This document shows, piece after piece, positions 22,520 through 32,015 of a DNA stretch of 64,000 nucleotides (position 1 is its first letter; each line of letters begins with the position of its first letter). A program made the position numbers and the translations under genes. This DNA is from Rhodoferax sp. AJA081-3 (GTDB lineage Bacteria; Pseudomonadota; Gammaproteobacteria; Burkholderiales; Burkholderiaceae_C). The DNA lies in the NCBI RefSeq assembly GCF_017798165.1, contig NZ_CP059068.1, positions 1,612,001 through 1,676,000 of the forward strand, read 5' to 3'. Under the pieces are notes generated by a model. That model saw only the letters and a program-made list of their open reading frames with translations, made no database searches and was not told the DNA's origin.

Positions 22520-22908
22520 TGGTGGAGCTGGCGGGATTTGAACCCGCGTCCGCAAGCCTTCTTCGAACAGTTCTACATGTGTAGCCGTCTGGTTTAAGTC
22601 TCGCCTTTTGCATCGCGCAGTGGCACGCTACGCAAAACGCCAGTAACCTATTTTCTCGACCCGCCCTAAGTCACCCAAGGCGGGCCCAGCCGAATGAAAT
22701 TACCCCACAGCCTGGACAGCCCGACCTTGCGATCTGACTACCCTTGCCCAGCCTATCGGCTTGCTGTTGTGAGGCTCACGTGCAATTAAGCAGCGAGTGC
22801 GAAACGTTCGTCGTTTGCAGTTAGTTTTTTTCTGCGGTTTTACGAGGTAACAGAACCTCGACATGCCCTGCTGCGCGTCCGAACCCACGTCGAAACCAGT
22901 GCAGCCCC
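22520..22908 (-). ncRNA. ssrA: Transfer-messenger RNA (tmRNA)
   Basis: The minus strand begins GGGGCTGCACTGGTTTCGAC, the conserved tmRNA 5' end, and finishes with the T-arm and acceptor ending GCTCCACCA at 22520. The length is 389 bases. The tag reading frame (22818 to 22786) encodes A-N-D-E-R-F-A-L-A-A then TAA, a typical betaproteobacterial tag. tmRNA rescues stalled ribosomes together with SmpB. The CCA is encoded and the gene is intact, although the adjacent island ends close to its 3' side, a common integration place for mobile elements. A strong terminator follows. Confidence 0.96.
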
Positions 22909-22920
22909 AAGTCTTCTATT

Positions 22921-23601
22921 TTAGGCGCTTGCCAGCAATTGCAAGAGCGCAAGTGGTGAATTAATCTCGGCGTGGGCGCCCCAGGCGTGAATTTCGGTCT
23001 TTTTACCCAAATAACCGTAACTGGCAGCAACGGTTTTCATGCCGGCAGCCAGACCAGCCACAACATCGCGCTCGTCATCCCCCACATACAAACACTGTGC
23101 AGCATCCACGCCCAACTGCCGTGCGGCCTCCAGCAAAGGCGCCGGATGGGGCTTGGCGTGTGGTGTGGTGTCACCACTCACAATCGTCCCCGCATTGGCG
23201 AACAAGGGCATGGCACGGGTCAGCGGGTCCGTGAAGCGCGACGACTTGTTGGTCACCACACCCCAGGGTAGTTTTCGCTGCTCCAAATGGGCAATCAGCT
23301 CCTGAACGCCATCGAAGGCATAGGTGCGCTCGGTCATACAGGCCGCGTAGTTAGAGAAAAACTCTTCCCGCATGGCATCAAAACCCGGGTCTTGCGGAGC
23401 AATGCCAAAGGCGATCTCCAGCATGCCACGGGCGCCCGCACCGGCCATATGGCGGTAAGAAACCAGGGGCAGAGAGGGCATGCCACGCGCAACACGCATT
23501 TGGTCTGCAGCTGCGCCCAAATCTGGTGCACTGTCAATCAGGGTGCCGTCCAGATCAAACAGAACGGCGGCGATATTCGGAAAAAGCACGGTGTTGGGCA
23601 A
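22921..23601 (-). CDS. gph: Phosphoglycolate phosphatase (HAD family)
   Basis: A 226-aa HAD phosphatase with motif I VLFDLDGTLIDSAPD at about 13-27, motif II V-V-T-N-K-S at about 120, a K-P-H-P motif III region, and motif IV YVGDDERDVVAGLAAGM. The cap-domain size and the ubiG neighbour fit Gph/MupP-type phosphatases: in betaproteobacteria the product next to UbiG removes phosphate from 2-phosphoglycolate or a cell-wall recycling intermediate. The substrate cannot be settled from sequence. The gene lies 2 bases after the ubiG stop, as an operon. Confidence 0.88.
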   Translation of the reverse strand: MPNTVLFPNIAAVLFDLDGTLIDSAPDLGAAADQMRVARGMPSLPLVSYRHMAGAGARGMLEIAFGIAPQDPGFDAMREEFFSNYAACMTERTYAFDGVQELIAHLEQRKLPWGVVTNKSSRFTDPLTRAMPLFANAGTIVSGDTTPHAKPHPAPLLEAARQLGVDAAQCLYVGDDERDVVAGLAAGMKTVAASYGYLGKKTEIHAWGAHAEINSPLALLQLLASA

Positions 23602-23603
23602 GA

Positions 23604-24317
23604 CTAGAGAGGCTTTTGGGTGGCCAACAGGTAGTTGACACTGGTGTCGCGGCTCAGGGAGTAACGTGTGGTGATGGGGTTGTATTCTAGGCCGCTGGTT
23701 TGGCGAACGTCCAGCTCTGATTGGCGGCAGTAACCGGCCAATTCACTGGGGCGTATCATTTTGGCGTACTCATGGGTGCCGCGTGGCAACATGTTGAGCA
23801 GGTACTCGGCCCCCACAATCGCAAACAGAAAAGACTTGGCATTGCGGTTGAGCGTGGAGAAGAACACCCAGCCACCGGGTTTGACCAGATCGGCACAGGC
23901 CTGCACCACGGACGCAGGGTCGGGCACATGCTCCAGCATCTCCATACAGGTCACCACATCAAAGGAGGCCGGGGCTTCTGCCGCCAGTGCTTCGGCACTG
24001 ACTTCACGGTAGTTGATATTGGGGGTTTGCGCCTCTAACGCGTGCAGTTGGGCTATTTTGAGCGCTTTTGTCGACAAGTCGATACCCAGCACATCTGCAG
24101 CGCCCCGTCTGGCCATGGAATCGGCCAAAATACCGCCCCCGCAGCCCACATCGAGTGCGCGAAGACCGGTCAGGGGACAGATGGAGTGGATCCAATCCAG
24201 CCGCAGCGGATTGATCATGTGCAGCGGGCGGAATTCGCTGTCCATATCCCACCAGCGGTGGGCCAACTCGGAAAATTTGGCTAACTCAGCCGGGTCTGCG
24301 TTCACTGTATCGTTCAT
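23604..24317 (-). CDS. ubiG: 3-demethylubiquinol O-methyltransferase
   Basis: A 237-aa class I methyltransferase starting [20 protein letters not shown] at 24317; the longer frame to 24365 runs into the terminator region and is rejected. It has AdoMet motif [22 protein letters not shown], then [14 protein letters not shown] and [14 protein letters not shown], characteristic of UbiG. The enzyme performs both O-methylations of ubiquinone synthesis at the inner face of the membrane. Length is normal for the family. It is followed by gph with a 2-base gap. Confidence 0.95.
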   Translation of the reverse strand: MNDTVNADPAELAKFSELAHRWWDMDSEFRPLHMINPLRLDWIHSICPLTGLRALDVGCGGGILADSMARRGAADVLGIDLSTKALKIAQLHALEAQTPNINYREVSAEALAAEAPASFDVVTCMEMLEHVPDPASVVQACADLVKPGGWVFFSTLNRNAKSFLFAIVGAEYLLNMLPRGTHEYAKMIRPSELAGYCRQSELDVRQTSGLEYNPITTRYSLSRDTSVNYLLATQKPL

Positions 24318-24363
24318 GCCGCAATTATGTCCAGATTGGGGCGACCACATTTCAACAGGCAAC

Positions 24364-24389
24364 AAAAAACCCGCCGAAGCGGGTTTTTT
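24364..24389. terminator. Bidirectional terminator between ompA and ubiG
   Basis: ACCCGC, a CGAA loop and GCGGGT form a GC stem flanked by A runs on one side and T runs on the other (24364-24389), so it can work on both strands. It ends the ompA transcript ahead of ubiG. Confidence 0.85.
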
Positions 24390-24413
24390 GGAGATTAGCC
24401 TGGGCTAGTCGAA

Positions 24414-25052
24414 TTACTTGTTGGTACGTGTACCAACAACTTCGATTTCCACGCGGCGGTTCTTGCTACGGCCTTCGGCGGTCTTGTTGTCAGCAACGGG
24501 TTGCTTCTCGCCCTTGCCTTCGGTGTACACGCGGCTCTTTTCGATACCTTGAGACACCAAGTAAGCCTTCACAGCTTCGGAACGCTGAACGGACAGCTTC
24601 TGGTTGTAAGCATCAGTACCGACGGAGTCAGTGTGACCCACAGCGATGATGACTTCCAGATTGATGCCCTTGACCTTGCTGGCCAGATCGTCCAACTTGG
24701 CTTTGCCTTCGGGCTTCAGGACAGCCTTGTCGAAGTCAAAGAATGCGTCAGCAGCGTAAGTCACCTTGCTGGCAACTGCGGGAGCAGGTGCTGGAGCGGG
24801 TGCTGGCTTGGCAGCAGGTGCTGGAGCGGGTGCTGGAGCAGGTGCTGGAGCGGGTGCTGGAGGAACAATGGCGCCATCGCAGCCAGGGGCTGCAGTTGCA
24901 GGAGTCCAGAAATTGCTGCGCCAGCATTCGCCAACAGAGTTCTTCCACACTTCACCGGAGCTGTTTCTCCAGTTTTGGATCTCTTGTGCACCAGCAGCGG
25001 TGGCGAGTACTGCGGCAGCGAGGGCGATTGCTACTCGATTCAATTGTTTCAT
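24414..25052 (-). CDS. ompA: OmpA-family outer membrane protein
   Basis: A 212-aa precursor with start MKQLNRVAIALAAAVLATAA at 25052 (AAAGGA before it). The signal peptide ends at A-G-A-Q-E. The mature N-terminus is short with W-R-N-S-S-G and C-W-R-S, and is not a full beta-barrel. A Pro-Ala linker at about 65-92 leads to the OmpA/MotB peptidoglycan-binding domain (about 100-205) with FFDFDKAVLKPEGKAKLDDL, then VGHTDSVGTDAYNQKLS and RSKNRRVEI. It anchors the outer membrane to peptidoglycan. The linker is encoded by a tandem DNA repeat. Confidence 0.93.
   Translation of the reverse strand: MKQLNRVAIALAAAVLATAAGAQEIQNWRNSSGEVWKNSVGECWRSNFWTPATAAPGCDGAIVPPAPAPAPAPAPAPAPAAKPAPAPAPAPAVASKVTYAADAFFDFDKAVLKPEGKAKLDDLASKVKGINLEVIIAVGHTDSVGTDAYNQKLSVQRSEAVKAYLVSQGIEKSRVYTEGKGEKQPVADNKTAEGRSKNRRVEIEVVGTRTNK
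24781..24862. repeat. Tandem repeat coding the OmpA Pro-Ala linker
   Basis: A 12-base unit GGTGCTGGAGCG, alternating with GGAGCA variants, repeats about six times, interrupted once by CTTGGCA. It encodes the P-A-P-A linker of OmpA. Copy number could vary between strains by slippage without breaking the frame. Confidence 0.7.
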
Positions 25053-25265
25053 GGCGTTCCTTTTGCGTAACAAACTGCAGCATCGCTGCGAATAATTTTA
25101 GGGACGCCCCAAATAGGGACGTTCCGGTCATTGTGCCATACCACAACGACTACTTTTGACTGCTATTGCATAGTCCTGCGCACAATTGGCCCGAATGTTG
25201 CCATCTAACGACATCTGCCGGGCCGTAGAATCCTGGGTTGTCTTTGATATAGCTTTAAGCCATCC

Positions 25266-27911
25266 ATGACCCAGTTCGCCAAAGAAACCCTGCCCATCAG
25301 CCTTGAAGAGGAAATGCGGCGCAGCTACCTCGATTACGCCATGAGCGTGATTGTGGGCCGCGCCCTGCCCGATGCGCGCGACGGCCTCAAGCCCGTTCAC
25401 CGGCGTGTGCTGTTCGCCATGCACGAGCTGAACAACGACTGGAACCGGGCTTACAAGAAGTCGGCCCGCATTGTGGGCGACGTGATCGGTAAGTACCACC
25501 CCCACGGCGACCAGTCGGTGTACGACACCATCGTTCGCATGGCGCAGGACTTCTCCATGCGCCACATGCTGGTGGATGGACAGGGCAACTTCGGATCGGT
25601 GGACGGCGACAACGCGGCGGCTATGCGGTACACCGAAATCCGTTTGGCCAAGATTGCACACGAACTGCTGGCCGACCTGGACAAGGAAACGGTTGATTTC
25701 GGCCCCAACTACGACGGCTCCGAAAAAGAACCCCTGGTACTGCCCACCCGCTTGCCCAATTTGCTGGTCAACGGCTCCGGCGGCATTGCCGTCGGTATGG
25801 CCACCAACATCCCGCCGCACAACCTGAACGAAGTGGTGGATGCCTGCCTGCATTTGCTGAAGAATCCGGAAGCCTCGATTGACGAGCTGATGGAAATCGT
25901 GCCAGCCCCCGATTTCCCAACTGCCGGCATCATCTACGGCATCAATGGCGTCAAGGACGGCTACCGCACCGGCCGCGGCAAGGTGGTGATGCGCGCGCGC
26001 TGCCACTTCGAGGACATCGACAAGGGCCAACGCCAAGCCATCATCGTGGACGAACTCCCCTACCAGGTCAACAAAAAGACCTTGCAGGAGCGCATGGCCG
26101 AGCTGGTGCACGAGAAGAAGATCGAAGACATCAGCCACATCCAGGACGAGTCCGACAAATCGGGCATGCGCCTGGTAATCGAACTCAAGCGCGGCGCCGT
26201 TCCCGAGGTGGTGCTCAACAACCTGTACAAGCAAACGCAGTTGCAGGATACGTTTGGCATGAACATGGTGGCCCTGATCAACGGCCAACCCAAGCTGTGC
26301 AACCTGAAGGACCTGATCGAGGTCTTCCTGCAGCACCGCCGCGAAGTGGTGACACGCCGCACCGTGTTCAACCTGCGCAAGGCCCGCGAACGTGGCCATG
26401 TGTTGGAAGGCTTGGCCGTTGCCTTGGCCAATATCGACGACTTCATCCGCATCATCCGCGAGTCACCCACACCGCCGGTTGCCAAGGCCGAGTTGATGAC
26501 CCGCCCCTGGGACAGCAAGCTGGTGCGCGAAATGTTGACCCGCGTGCGTGCCGATGGCGGCCTGATCAATGCCGATGACTACCGTCCCGACGGTCTGGAA
26601 AAAGCCTTTGGCATGGGCAGCGATGGCCTGTACCGTCTGTCTGACACCCAGGCACAAGAAATTCTGCAAATGCGCCTGCAACGCCTAACCGGGCTGGAGC
26701 AGGACAAGATTGTTGCCGAGTACAAAGAAGTGATGGCCGAGATCGACGACCTGCTGGACATTCTGGCCAAGCCCGAGCGGGTTTCCATCATCATCGGTGA
26801 AGAACTGGGTGCCATCAAACAGGAATTTGGCCAATCCAAATTGGGCGCACGCCGCAGCCTGGTCGAACACTCTTCCTACGACCTGAGCACCGAAGACCTG
26901 ATCACCCCCACCGACATGGTGGTGACAATGAGCCACAGCGGCTACATCAAGAGCCAGCCGCTCAATGAATACCGCGCGCAAAAACGCGGTGGACGCGGCA
27001 AACAGGCCACCGCCACCAAGGAAGACGATTGGGTAGACCAGCTGTTTGTGGCCAACACCCACGATTACATGCTGTGTTTCTCCAACCGTGGCCGCATGTA
27101 CTGGCTCAAGGTCTGGGAAGTGCCCCAAGGCTCGCGCGGTTCGCGCGGACGCCCCATCGTCAACATGTTCCCACTGCAAGAAGGCGAGAAGATTAACGTG
27201 GTGCTACCGCTCACAGGCACCAACCGCACCTTCCCGGCCGACCACTACATCTTCATGGCCACCAGCATGGGAACGGTCAAGAAGACGGCCTTGGACGAGT
27301 TCAACAACCCCCGCAAGGGCGGCATCATTGCCATTAACCTGGACGACGGCGACTATCTGGTTGGCGCCGCGCTGACCGATGGCAAACACGACGTGATGCT
27401 GTTCAGCGATGGTGGCAAGGCCGTGCGTTTTGACGAAAACGACGTGCGCGCCCTGGGCCGCAACACACGCGGCGTGCGCGGCATGGACCTGCCAGACGGC
27501 CAGTCAGTCATCGCCATGCTGGTGGCCGAGGACGAGCAGCAAAGCGTGCTCACGGCCACCGAGAACGGCTACGGCAAACGCACCAGCATCACCGAATACA
27601 CCCGCCATGGCCGCGGCACCAAAGGCATGATTGCGATCCAGCAATCCGAGCGCAACGGCAAGGTGGTGGCAGCAACGCTGGTACATGTGGACGACGAAAT
27701 CATGCTGATCACCGACAAGGGCGTGCTGGTGCGCACCCGCGTCAGCGAGATCCGCGAACTCGGCCGTGCCACACAAGGCGTGACCTTGATCGGTCTGGAC
27801 GAAGGCTCCAAGCTCAGCGGCTTGCAACGCATCGTAGAAAACGACGCGAATGCGGCCGGAGAAGACGACACGTCTGACGCAGCGGACGGCAACGAGGCCA
27901 GCGACCAATAA
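25266..27911 (+). CDS. gyrA: DNA gyrase subunit A
   Basis: An 881-aa GyrA. The catalytic tyrosine is Y122 in [13 protein letters not shown]. The winged-helix and tower regions follow, then the C-terminal pinwheel beginning near 530 with the GyrA box QKRGGRGK and repeated blade motifs. The C-terminal tail is acidic (E-D-D-T-S-D-A-A-D). The quinolone-determining region reads [17 protein letters not shown], with glutamine at position 83 where E. coli has serine. It forms the A2B2 gyrase that introduces negative supercoils. It is divergent from ompA and leads the pheA-tyrA-aroA block. Confidence 0.98.
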   Translation: MTQFAKETLPISLEEEMRRSYLDYAMSVIVGRALPDARDGLKPVHRRVLFAMHELNNDWNRAYKKSARIVGDVIGKYHPHGDQSVYDTIVRMAQDFSMRHMLVDGQGNFGSVDGDNAAAMRYTEIRLAKIAHELLADLDKETVDFGPNYDGSEKEPLVLPTRLPNLLVNGSGGIAVGMATNIPPHNLNEVVDACLHLLKNPEASIDELMEIVPAPDFPTAGIIYGINGVKDGYRTGRGKVVMRARCHFEDIDKGQRQAIIVDELPYQVNKKTLQERMAELVHEKKIEDISHIQDESDKSGMRLVIELKRGAVPEVVLNNLYKQTQLQDTFGMNMVALINGQPKLCNLKDLIEVFLQHRREVVTRRTVFNLRKARERGHVLEGLAVALANIDDFIRIIRESPTPPVAKAELMTRPWDSKLVREMLTRVRADGGLINADDYRPDGLEKAFGMGSDGLYRLSDTQAQEILQMRLQRLTGLEQDKIVAEYKEVMAEIDDLLDILAKPERVSIIIGEELGAIKQEFGQSKLGARRSLVEHSSYDLSTEDLITPTDMVVTMSHSGYIKSQPLNEYRAQKRGGRGKQATATKEDDWVDQLFVANTHDYMLCFSNRGRMYWLKVWEVPQGSRGSRGRPIVNMFPLQEGEKINVVLPLTGTNRTFPADHYIFMATSMGTVKKTALDEFNNPRKGGIIAINLDDGDYLVGAALTDGKHDVMLFSDGGKAVRFDENDVRALGRNTRGVRGMDLPDGQSVIAMLVAEDEQQSVLTATENGYGKRTSITEYTRHGRGTKGMIAIQQSERNGKVVAATLVHVDDEIMLITDKGVLVRTRVSEIRELGRATQGVTLIGLDEGSKLSGLQRIVENDANAAGEDDTSDAADGNEASDQ

Positions 27912-27916
27912 GAACC

Positions 27917-29017
27917 ATGACAGAACCGAGTGCACCCCTGCCCAATCTGTCGGAGCTGCGCGTCCAGATTGACGCCATAGACCAGCAACTGCTGCGCTTG
28001 CTCAATGACCGGGCACTGGTGGCCGAGAAGGTGGGCGAAGTTAAAAAGCGCGAAGGCACAGCCTTCTTCAGGCCAGACCGTGTGGCGCAGGTTATCGACA
28101 AAATCCAGACCGCGAACCCAGGCCCCCTGAAGGACGCCCATGTGGCCGACATCTGGCGTGAAATCATGTCGGCCTGCCTGGCGTTGGAAGCGCCACAACG
28201 GGTGGCGGTGTTGGGCCCGGCGGGTACCTTTTGTGAGCAAGCCGCCATTGAGTTTTTTGGCGGTGCCGCCAACCTGATCTATTGCGCAAACTTTGACGAG
28301 GTCTTCCACGCCACGGCCGCTGGCAGCGCCCAATACGGTGTGGTGGGTGTCGAGAACTCGACCGAAGGCATGGTCACCCGCTCCTTGGACCTGTTCCTGC
28401 ACTCGCCAACCCATGTCATCGGCGAGGTGACCCTGCTGGTGCGGCACAACCTGCTGCGCCTGGAAAACTCCCTGGAAAATATTGAAGCCGTGCTGGCCCA
28501 CCCATTGGCGCTCGCCCAGTGCCAGGCCTGGCTGACCAAACACTTACCCCACGCGGAGCGCCGCCCCGTTTCCAGCAATGCCGAGGGTGCACGCCTGGCC
28601 ACCACCAACCCCGCGTGGGCGGGTTTGGCCAGCGAACGCGCTGCCACGCAGTTTGGCTTGCACATCGCAGCCCATGCGATACAGGACGAAGCCTACAACC
28701 GCACACGTTTTGCGATCATTTGCCTGCCGCAGACACTGGGCACACCGCCGCCATCGGGCAAGGACTGCACCAGCCTGATCGTGTCCGTACCCAACAAGCC
28801 CGGTGCCGTGCATGACCTGCTGGTGCCGCTGAAGGCGCATGGCGTGTCCATGACGCGTTTCGAATCACGCCCTGCACGAACCGGCCAATGGGAATACTAT
28901 TTCTATATCGACCTGCAGGGCCACCCCTCGCAGCCCCACGTGGCGTTGGCGCTCCAGGAGCTTCAGCGTCTGTGTGCCTTTTACAAAGTACTGGGTACCT
29001 ACCCGGTCGCCGATTGA
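27917..29017 (+). CDS. pheA: Bifunctional chorismate mutase / prephenate dehydratase
   Basis: A 366-aa P-protein. The chorismate mutase domain (about 10-95) starts ELRVQIDAIDQQLLRLLNDR. The prephenate dehydratase domain (about 97-275) has VAVLGPAGTFCEQAA, GVVGVENSTEGMV and the catalytic Y-N-R-T-R-F. The ACT regulatory domain (about 285-362) contains N-K-P-G-A-V-H-D-L-L and the phenylalanine-binding FESRPARTGQWEYYFYIDL. It converts chorismate to phenylpyruvate and should be feedback-inhibited by phenylalanine. It follows gyrA by only 5 bases; no serC is found in between, unlike many relatives. Confidence 0.97.
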   Translation: MTEPSAPLPNLSELRVQIDAIDQQLLRLLNDRALVAEKVGEVKKREGTAFFRPDRVAQVIDKIQTANPGPLKDAHVADIWREIMSACLALEAPQRVAVLGPAGTFCEQAAIEFFGGAANLIYCANFDEVFHATAAGSAQYGVVGVENSTEGMVTRSLDLFLHSPTHVIGEVTLLVRHNLLRLENSLENIEAVLAHPLALAQCQAWLTKHLPHAERRPVSSNAEGARLATTNPAWAGLASERAATQFGLHIAAHAIQDEAYNRTRFAIICLPQTLGTPPPSGKDCTSLIVSVPNKPGAVHDLLVPLKAHGVSMTRFESRPARTGQWEYYFYIDLQGHPSQPHVALALQELQRLCAFYKVLGTYPVAD

Positions 29018-29038
29018 TGCCAATCTTCAGGAACCCTT

Positions 29039-29914
29039 ATGTTTGAACAGCTTGGCTTGATCGGATGCGGCCTGATGGGCGGCTCGTTTGCACTCGCACT
29101 CAAACGTGCGGGTTTGGTCAAACGTGTGGTCGGTTACAGCAAGTCGCCCAGCACCACGGAACGCGCCCGGTTGATGGGCGTCATCGACGTGGAAGCGCCC
29201 TCCGCGCTGCTGGCCGTGTCGGGTGCCGATATTGTGCTGATTGCGGTGCCGGTAGCTGCCACCGAAGCCACGTTCAAGGCCATCAAACACCTGGTCACGG
29301 CCAATATGTTGGTCATGGATGTGGGCTCCACCAAACGTGACGTGATCGATGCGGGCCGCCGCGCTCTGCGTGAGCACGTCGGGTCGTTTGTGCCTGCCCA
29401 CCCCATCACGGGCAAGGAAGTCTCGGGTGTGGACAACGCCGACCCCGATTTGTACGCGGGTCGCCAGGTCATCCTGACACCGATCGAGCGCACGCTGACC
29501 GTGCAGCTGCAAAAAGCTGTGGACGTGTGGACCGCGCTGGGTTGCCGGGTGCTGAAAATGTCGCCCGAACAACATGACGCCGCGTTTGCAGCCGTCAGTC
29601 ACCTGCCGCATCTGATTGCCTTTGCGTTGATGAACGCCATTTCGGGCCAGCCTCAGGGCAAGGACTACCTGTCGCTGGCCGGCCCAGGCTTCCGCGATTT
29701 CAGCCGTATTGCCGCCAGTGACCCCAAGGTCTGGCGCGACATCCTGATTTCCAATCGGGAAGAGCTACTGGCCCAGTCCAAAATTTTCCAGCGCAACCTG
29801 CATGCGTTGGAGCTGATGATTTCCAGCGGCAACACCGAGGCGCTGGAAGGCCTGCTGGAGCAAGCCAGCATCACCCGTGGCACCTGGAGCATGACCTCCC
29901 GACACAATCCCTGA
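29039..29914 (+). CDS. tyrA: Prephenate dehydrogenase
   Basis: A 291-aa protein with the NAD(P)-binding motif [20 protein letters not shown] at the N-terminus. [10 protein letters not shown] follows, then [20 protein letters not shown] and [14 protein letters not shown], the catalytic and arogenate/prephenate-binding signatures. It makes 4-hydroxyphenylpyruvate for tyrosine. There is no ACT domain, consistent with the short TyrA form. Its last codon overlaps the aroA start (29914), so the two genes are translationally coupled. Confidence 0.95.
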   Translation: MFEQLGLIGCGLMGGSFALALKRAGLVKRVVGYSKSPSTTERARLMGVIDVEAPSALLAVSGADIVLIAVPVAATEATFKAIKHLVTANMLVMDVGSTKRDVIDAGRRALREHVGSFVPAHPITGKEVSGVDNADPDLYAGRQVILTPIERTLTVQLQKAVDVWTALGCRVLKMSPEQHDAAFAAVSHLPHLIAFALMNAISGQPQGKDYLSLAGPGFRDFSRIAASDPKVWRDILISNREELLAQSKIFQRNLHALELMISSGNTEALEGLLEQASITRGTWSMTSRHNP

Positions 29915-31920
29915 TGTATTCCACCGCATTTTTAGACATCCCCCCACTGGCCGGCGCCGCTGGCACGGTCACCCTCCCCGGCTCCAAAAGCATCTCCAAC
30001 CGGGTTCTGCTGCTGGCGGCCATGTGCACCGGCACCACCACCGTCCATGACCTGTTGGATTCGGACGACACCCGCGTCATGCTGGACGCCCTGCGCGTGC
30101 TGGGCTGTGGCCTACGCCAGTCGGGAACCACCGTGCAAATTGACGGATTGGGCGGCAAACCGGTGTCTACACACGCCAAACTATTCCTGGGCAATGCGGG
30201 CACTGCCATGCGCCCGCTGACCGCCGCCTTGGCGGTACTGGGTGGTGACTTCGAGTTGAGCGGCATCCCCCGCATGCACGAGCGCCCCATCGGCGACCTG
30301 GTGGATGCCCTGCGCCAACTGGGTTGCCGCATTGACTATTTGGGTAACGACGGCTTCCCGCCGCTGCACATTGGCACGCCGGCCTTGGTCCTGGATGCGC
30401 CTATCCAGGTACGGGGCGACGTATCCAGCCAGTTTCTGACCGCACTGCTGATGGCTCTGCCCCTGGTTGCACAGAAGGACATCGTCATCGAGGTTGTGGG
30501 GGAGCTGATTTCGCGCCCCTATATCGAGATTACCCTGAAGCTGCTGGCGCGTTTTGGCGTCGTTGTGCAGCGTGACGGCTGGCAGCGCTTCACCATTCCG
30601 GCGGGGTGCCAACTGCAATCCCCGGGTGACATCCATGTCGAGGCCGACGCTTCATCTGCTAGCTATTTCATAGCGCTAGGTTCAATAGCGACGGGGGCTA
30701 CAGGCCAAAATTCCATAAAGATACTGGGCGTTGGGGCCGATTCGATCCAGGGCGACATCCGTTTTATGGAGGCGGCCCAGCAAATGGGCGCACACATCGC
30801 AAGCGGGCCTAACTGGCTGCAAATCTCCCGTGGCAGCTGGCCCCTGAAGGCCATAGACCTGGACTGCAACCACATCCCCGATGCAGCCATGACGCTGGCA
30901 GTGATGGCGCTGTATGCAGAAGGCACCACTACGCTGCGCAATATCGCCAGCTGGCGTGTCAAGGAAACGGACCGGATTGCCGCCATGGCCACCGAACTGC
31001 GCAAGCTGGGCGCCACCGTCGTGGAAGGCGCGGACTTTATCCAGGTGACGCCGCCCGCCGCCAAAGAAGCCTGGAAAGCAGCCAGCATCCACACGTATGA
31101 CGACCACCGGGTTGCCATGTGTTTCTCGCTGGCAGCCTTCAATCCGGCCGGGATTCCGGTGCGTATTGAAGACCCCAAATGTGTGGCCAAGACCTTCCCC
31201 GACTATTTTGAAGCCCTGTTTTCGGTCGCGCACACGCCACAACCCGGCATTCCTGTGGTCTGTGTGGACGGCCCCACCGCTTCGGGCAAAGGCACGCTGG
31301 CCGTGGTGCTGGCACAAAAGCTGGGCTACCACTTTCTGGATTCCGGTTCGCTCTACCGCATCACCGCATTGGCGGCCCAGCGCGCGGGCCTGGGGCTGGA
31401 TTTGGCGCACGAAGCGGCCATCGCGGAGCTGGTCAAGGGCCTGCACATCCACTTCACCAACGGCCGGGTTCTGCTGGACAGCGATGACGTAAGTGACACC
31501 ATCCGCACCGAAGAAGCCGGCATGAACGCATCCAAAGTGTCCGCTTTGCCCCGCGTACGCGACGCTTTGATCGATTTGCAGCACAGTTTCCGCCAATTGC
31601 CGGGCCTGGTGGCCGACGGCCGCGACATGGGTACGGTGATCTTTCCGGACGCCCCGCTCAAGGTATTTCTGACCGCCAGCGCCGAGCGCCGGGCCGAGCG
31701 CCGTTATAAGCAGTTGATTTCTAAGGGTATTTCAACTACACTCCCATCTCTTCACGCGGACCTGGAGGCACGTGACGCCCGGGATTCATCCCGAGTGGTC
31801 GCACCGCTCAAGCCCGCAGAAGACGCCCGGTTGCTGGACAACTCGGATTTGACGGTTGAAGAATCGGTAGATCTGGTGTTGGACTGGTGGCAGGGCAAAC
31901 AGCCTTTTCAAACCGTTTGA
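29914..31920 (+). CDS. aroA-cmk: Fused EPSP synthase and cytidylate kinase
   Basis: A 668-aa fusion. Residues 1 to about 435 are AroA, with [32 protein letters not shown], then [11 protein letters not shown] and [17 protein letters not shown]. From about 441 it is cytidylate kinase, with P-loop [20 protein letters not shown], then [28 protein letters not shown] and E-A-R-D-A-R-D. AroA makes 5-enolpyruvylshikimate-3-phosphate; Cmk phosphorylates CMP and dCMP. The fused form is known in Comamonadaceae. Codons for about residues 248-264 are formed by a reverse copy of the dispersed chromosomal repeat. Confidence 0.96.
   Translation: MYSTAFLDIPPLAGAAGTVTLPGSKSISNRVLLLAAMCTGTTTVHDLLDSDDTRVMLDALRVLGCGLRQSGTTVQIDGLGGKPVSTHAKLFLGNAGTAMRPLTAALAVLGGDFELSGIPRMHERPIGDLVDALRQLGCRIDYLGNDGFPPLHIGTPALVLDAPIQVRGDVSSQFLTALLMALPLVAQKDIVIEVVGELISRPYIEITLKLLARFGVVVQRDGWQRFTIPAGCQLQSPGDIHVEADASSASYFIALGSIATGATGQNSIKILGVGADSIQGDIRFMEAAQQMGAHIASGPNWLQISRGSWPLKAIDLDCNHIPDAAMTLAVMALYAEGTTTLRNIASWRVKETDRIAAMATELRKLGATVVEGADFIQVTPPAAKEAWKAASIHTYDDHRVAMCFSLAAFNPAGIPVRIEDPKCVAKTFPDYFEALFSVAHTPQPGIPVVCVDGPTASGKGTLAVVLAQKLGYHFLDSGSLYRITALAAQRAGLGLDLAHEAAIAELVKGLHIHFTNGRVLLDSDDVSDTIRTEEAGMNASKVSALPRVRDALIDLQHSFRQLPGLVADGRDMGTVIFPDAPLKVFLTASAERRAERRYKQLISKGISTTLPSLHADLEARDARDSSRVVAPLKPAEDARLLDNSDLTVEESVDLVLDWWQGKQPFQTV
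30657..30705 (-). repeat. Dispersed repeat copy inside aroA
   Basis: ACGGGGGCTACAGGC at 30691-30705 is the reverse complement of GCCTGTAGCCCCCGT, one base different from the repeat cores at 39305 and 54603. The preceding TAGCTATTTCATAGCGCTAG matches the AT-rich dyad half of those elements. The copy stays in frame and encodes part of the AroA sequence after D-A-S-S-A-S-Y. Confidence 0.55.
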
Positions 31921-31992
31921 AATAGCTGGTCGGTCCTCACCGCCCCTCTCGCGCAGCAGCGCACTGGTGGTGTGGTTCAACAACTTAACCCC

Positions 31993-32008
31993 GCGGTCAT
32001 TTGACCGC
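31993..32008 (+). promoter_or_regulatory. Hairpin directly before the rpsA start
   Basis: GCGGTC, ATTT, GACCGC gives a 6-bp stem ending 7 bases before the ATG at 32016. There is no good purine-rich ribosome site in this leader. In E. coli rpsA also lacks a strong site and is autoregulated by S1 through leader structure, so a similar role is plausible. Confidence 0.4.
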
Positions 32009-32015
32009 AAAGCAA

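Noticed and set aside
24743..25159. Glutamine- and glycine-rich plus-strand frames opposite ompA
   Set aside because: Produced by reading the 12-base linker repeat in the wrong direction.
25198..25231. TTGCCA and TAGAAT as a gyrA promoter
   Set aside because: The spacing of 22 bases is too long for a sigma-70 promoter, so no promoter is annotated there.
25128..26399. 423-aa open frame opposite gyrA
   Set aside because: A shadow of the highly biased gyrA codons; gyrA is unambiguous.
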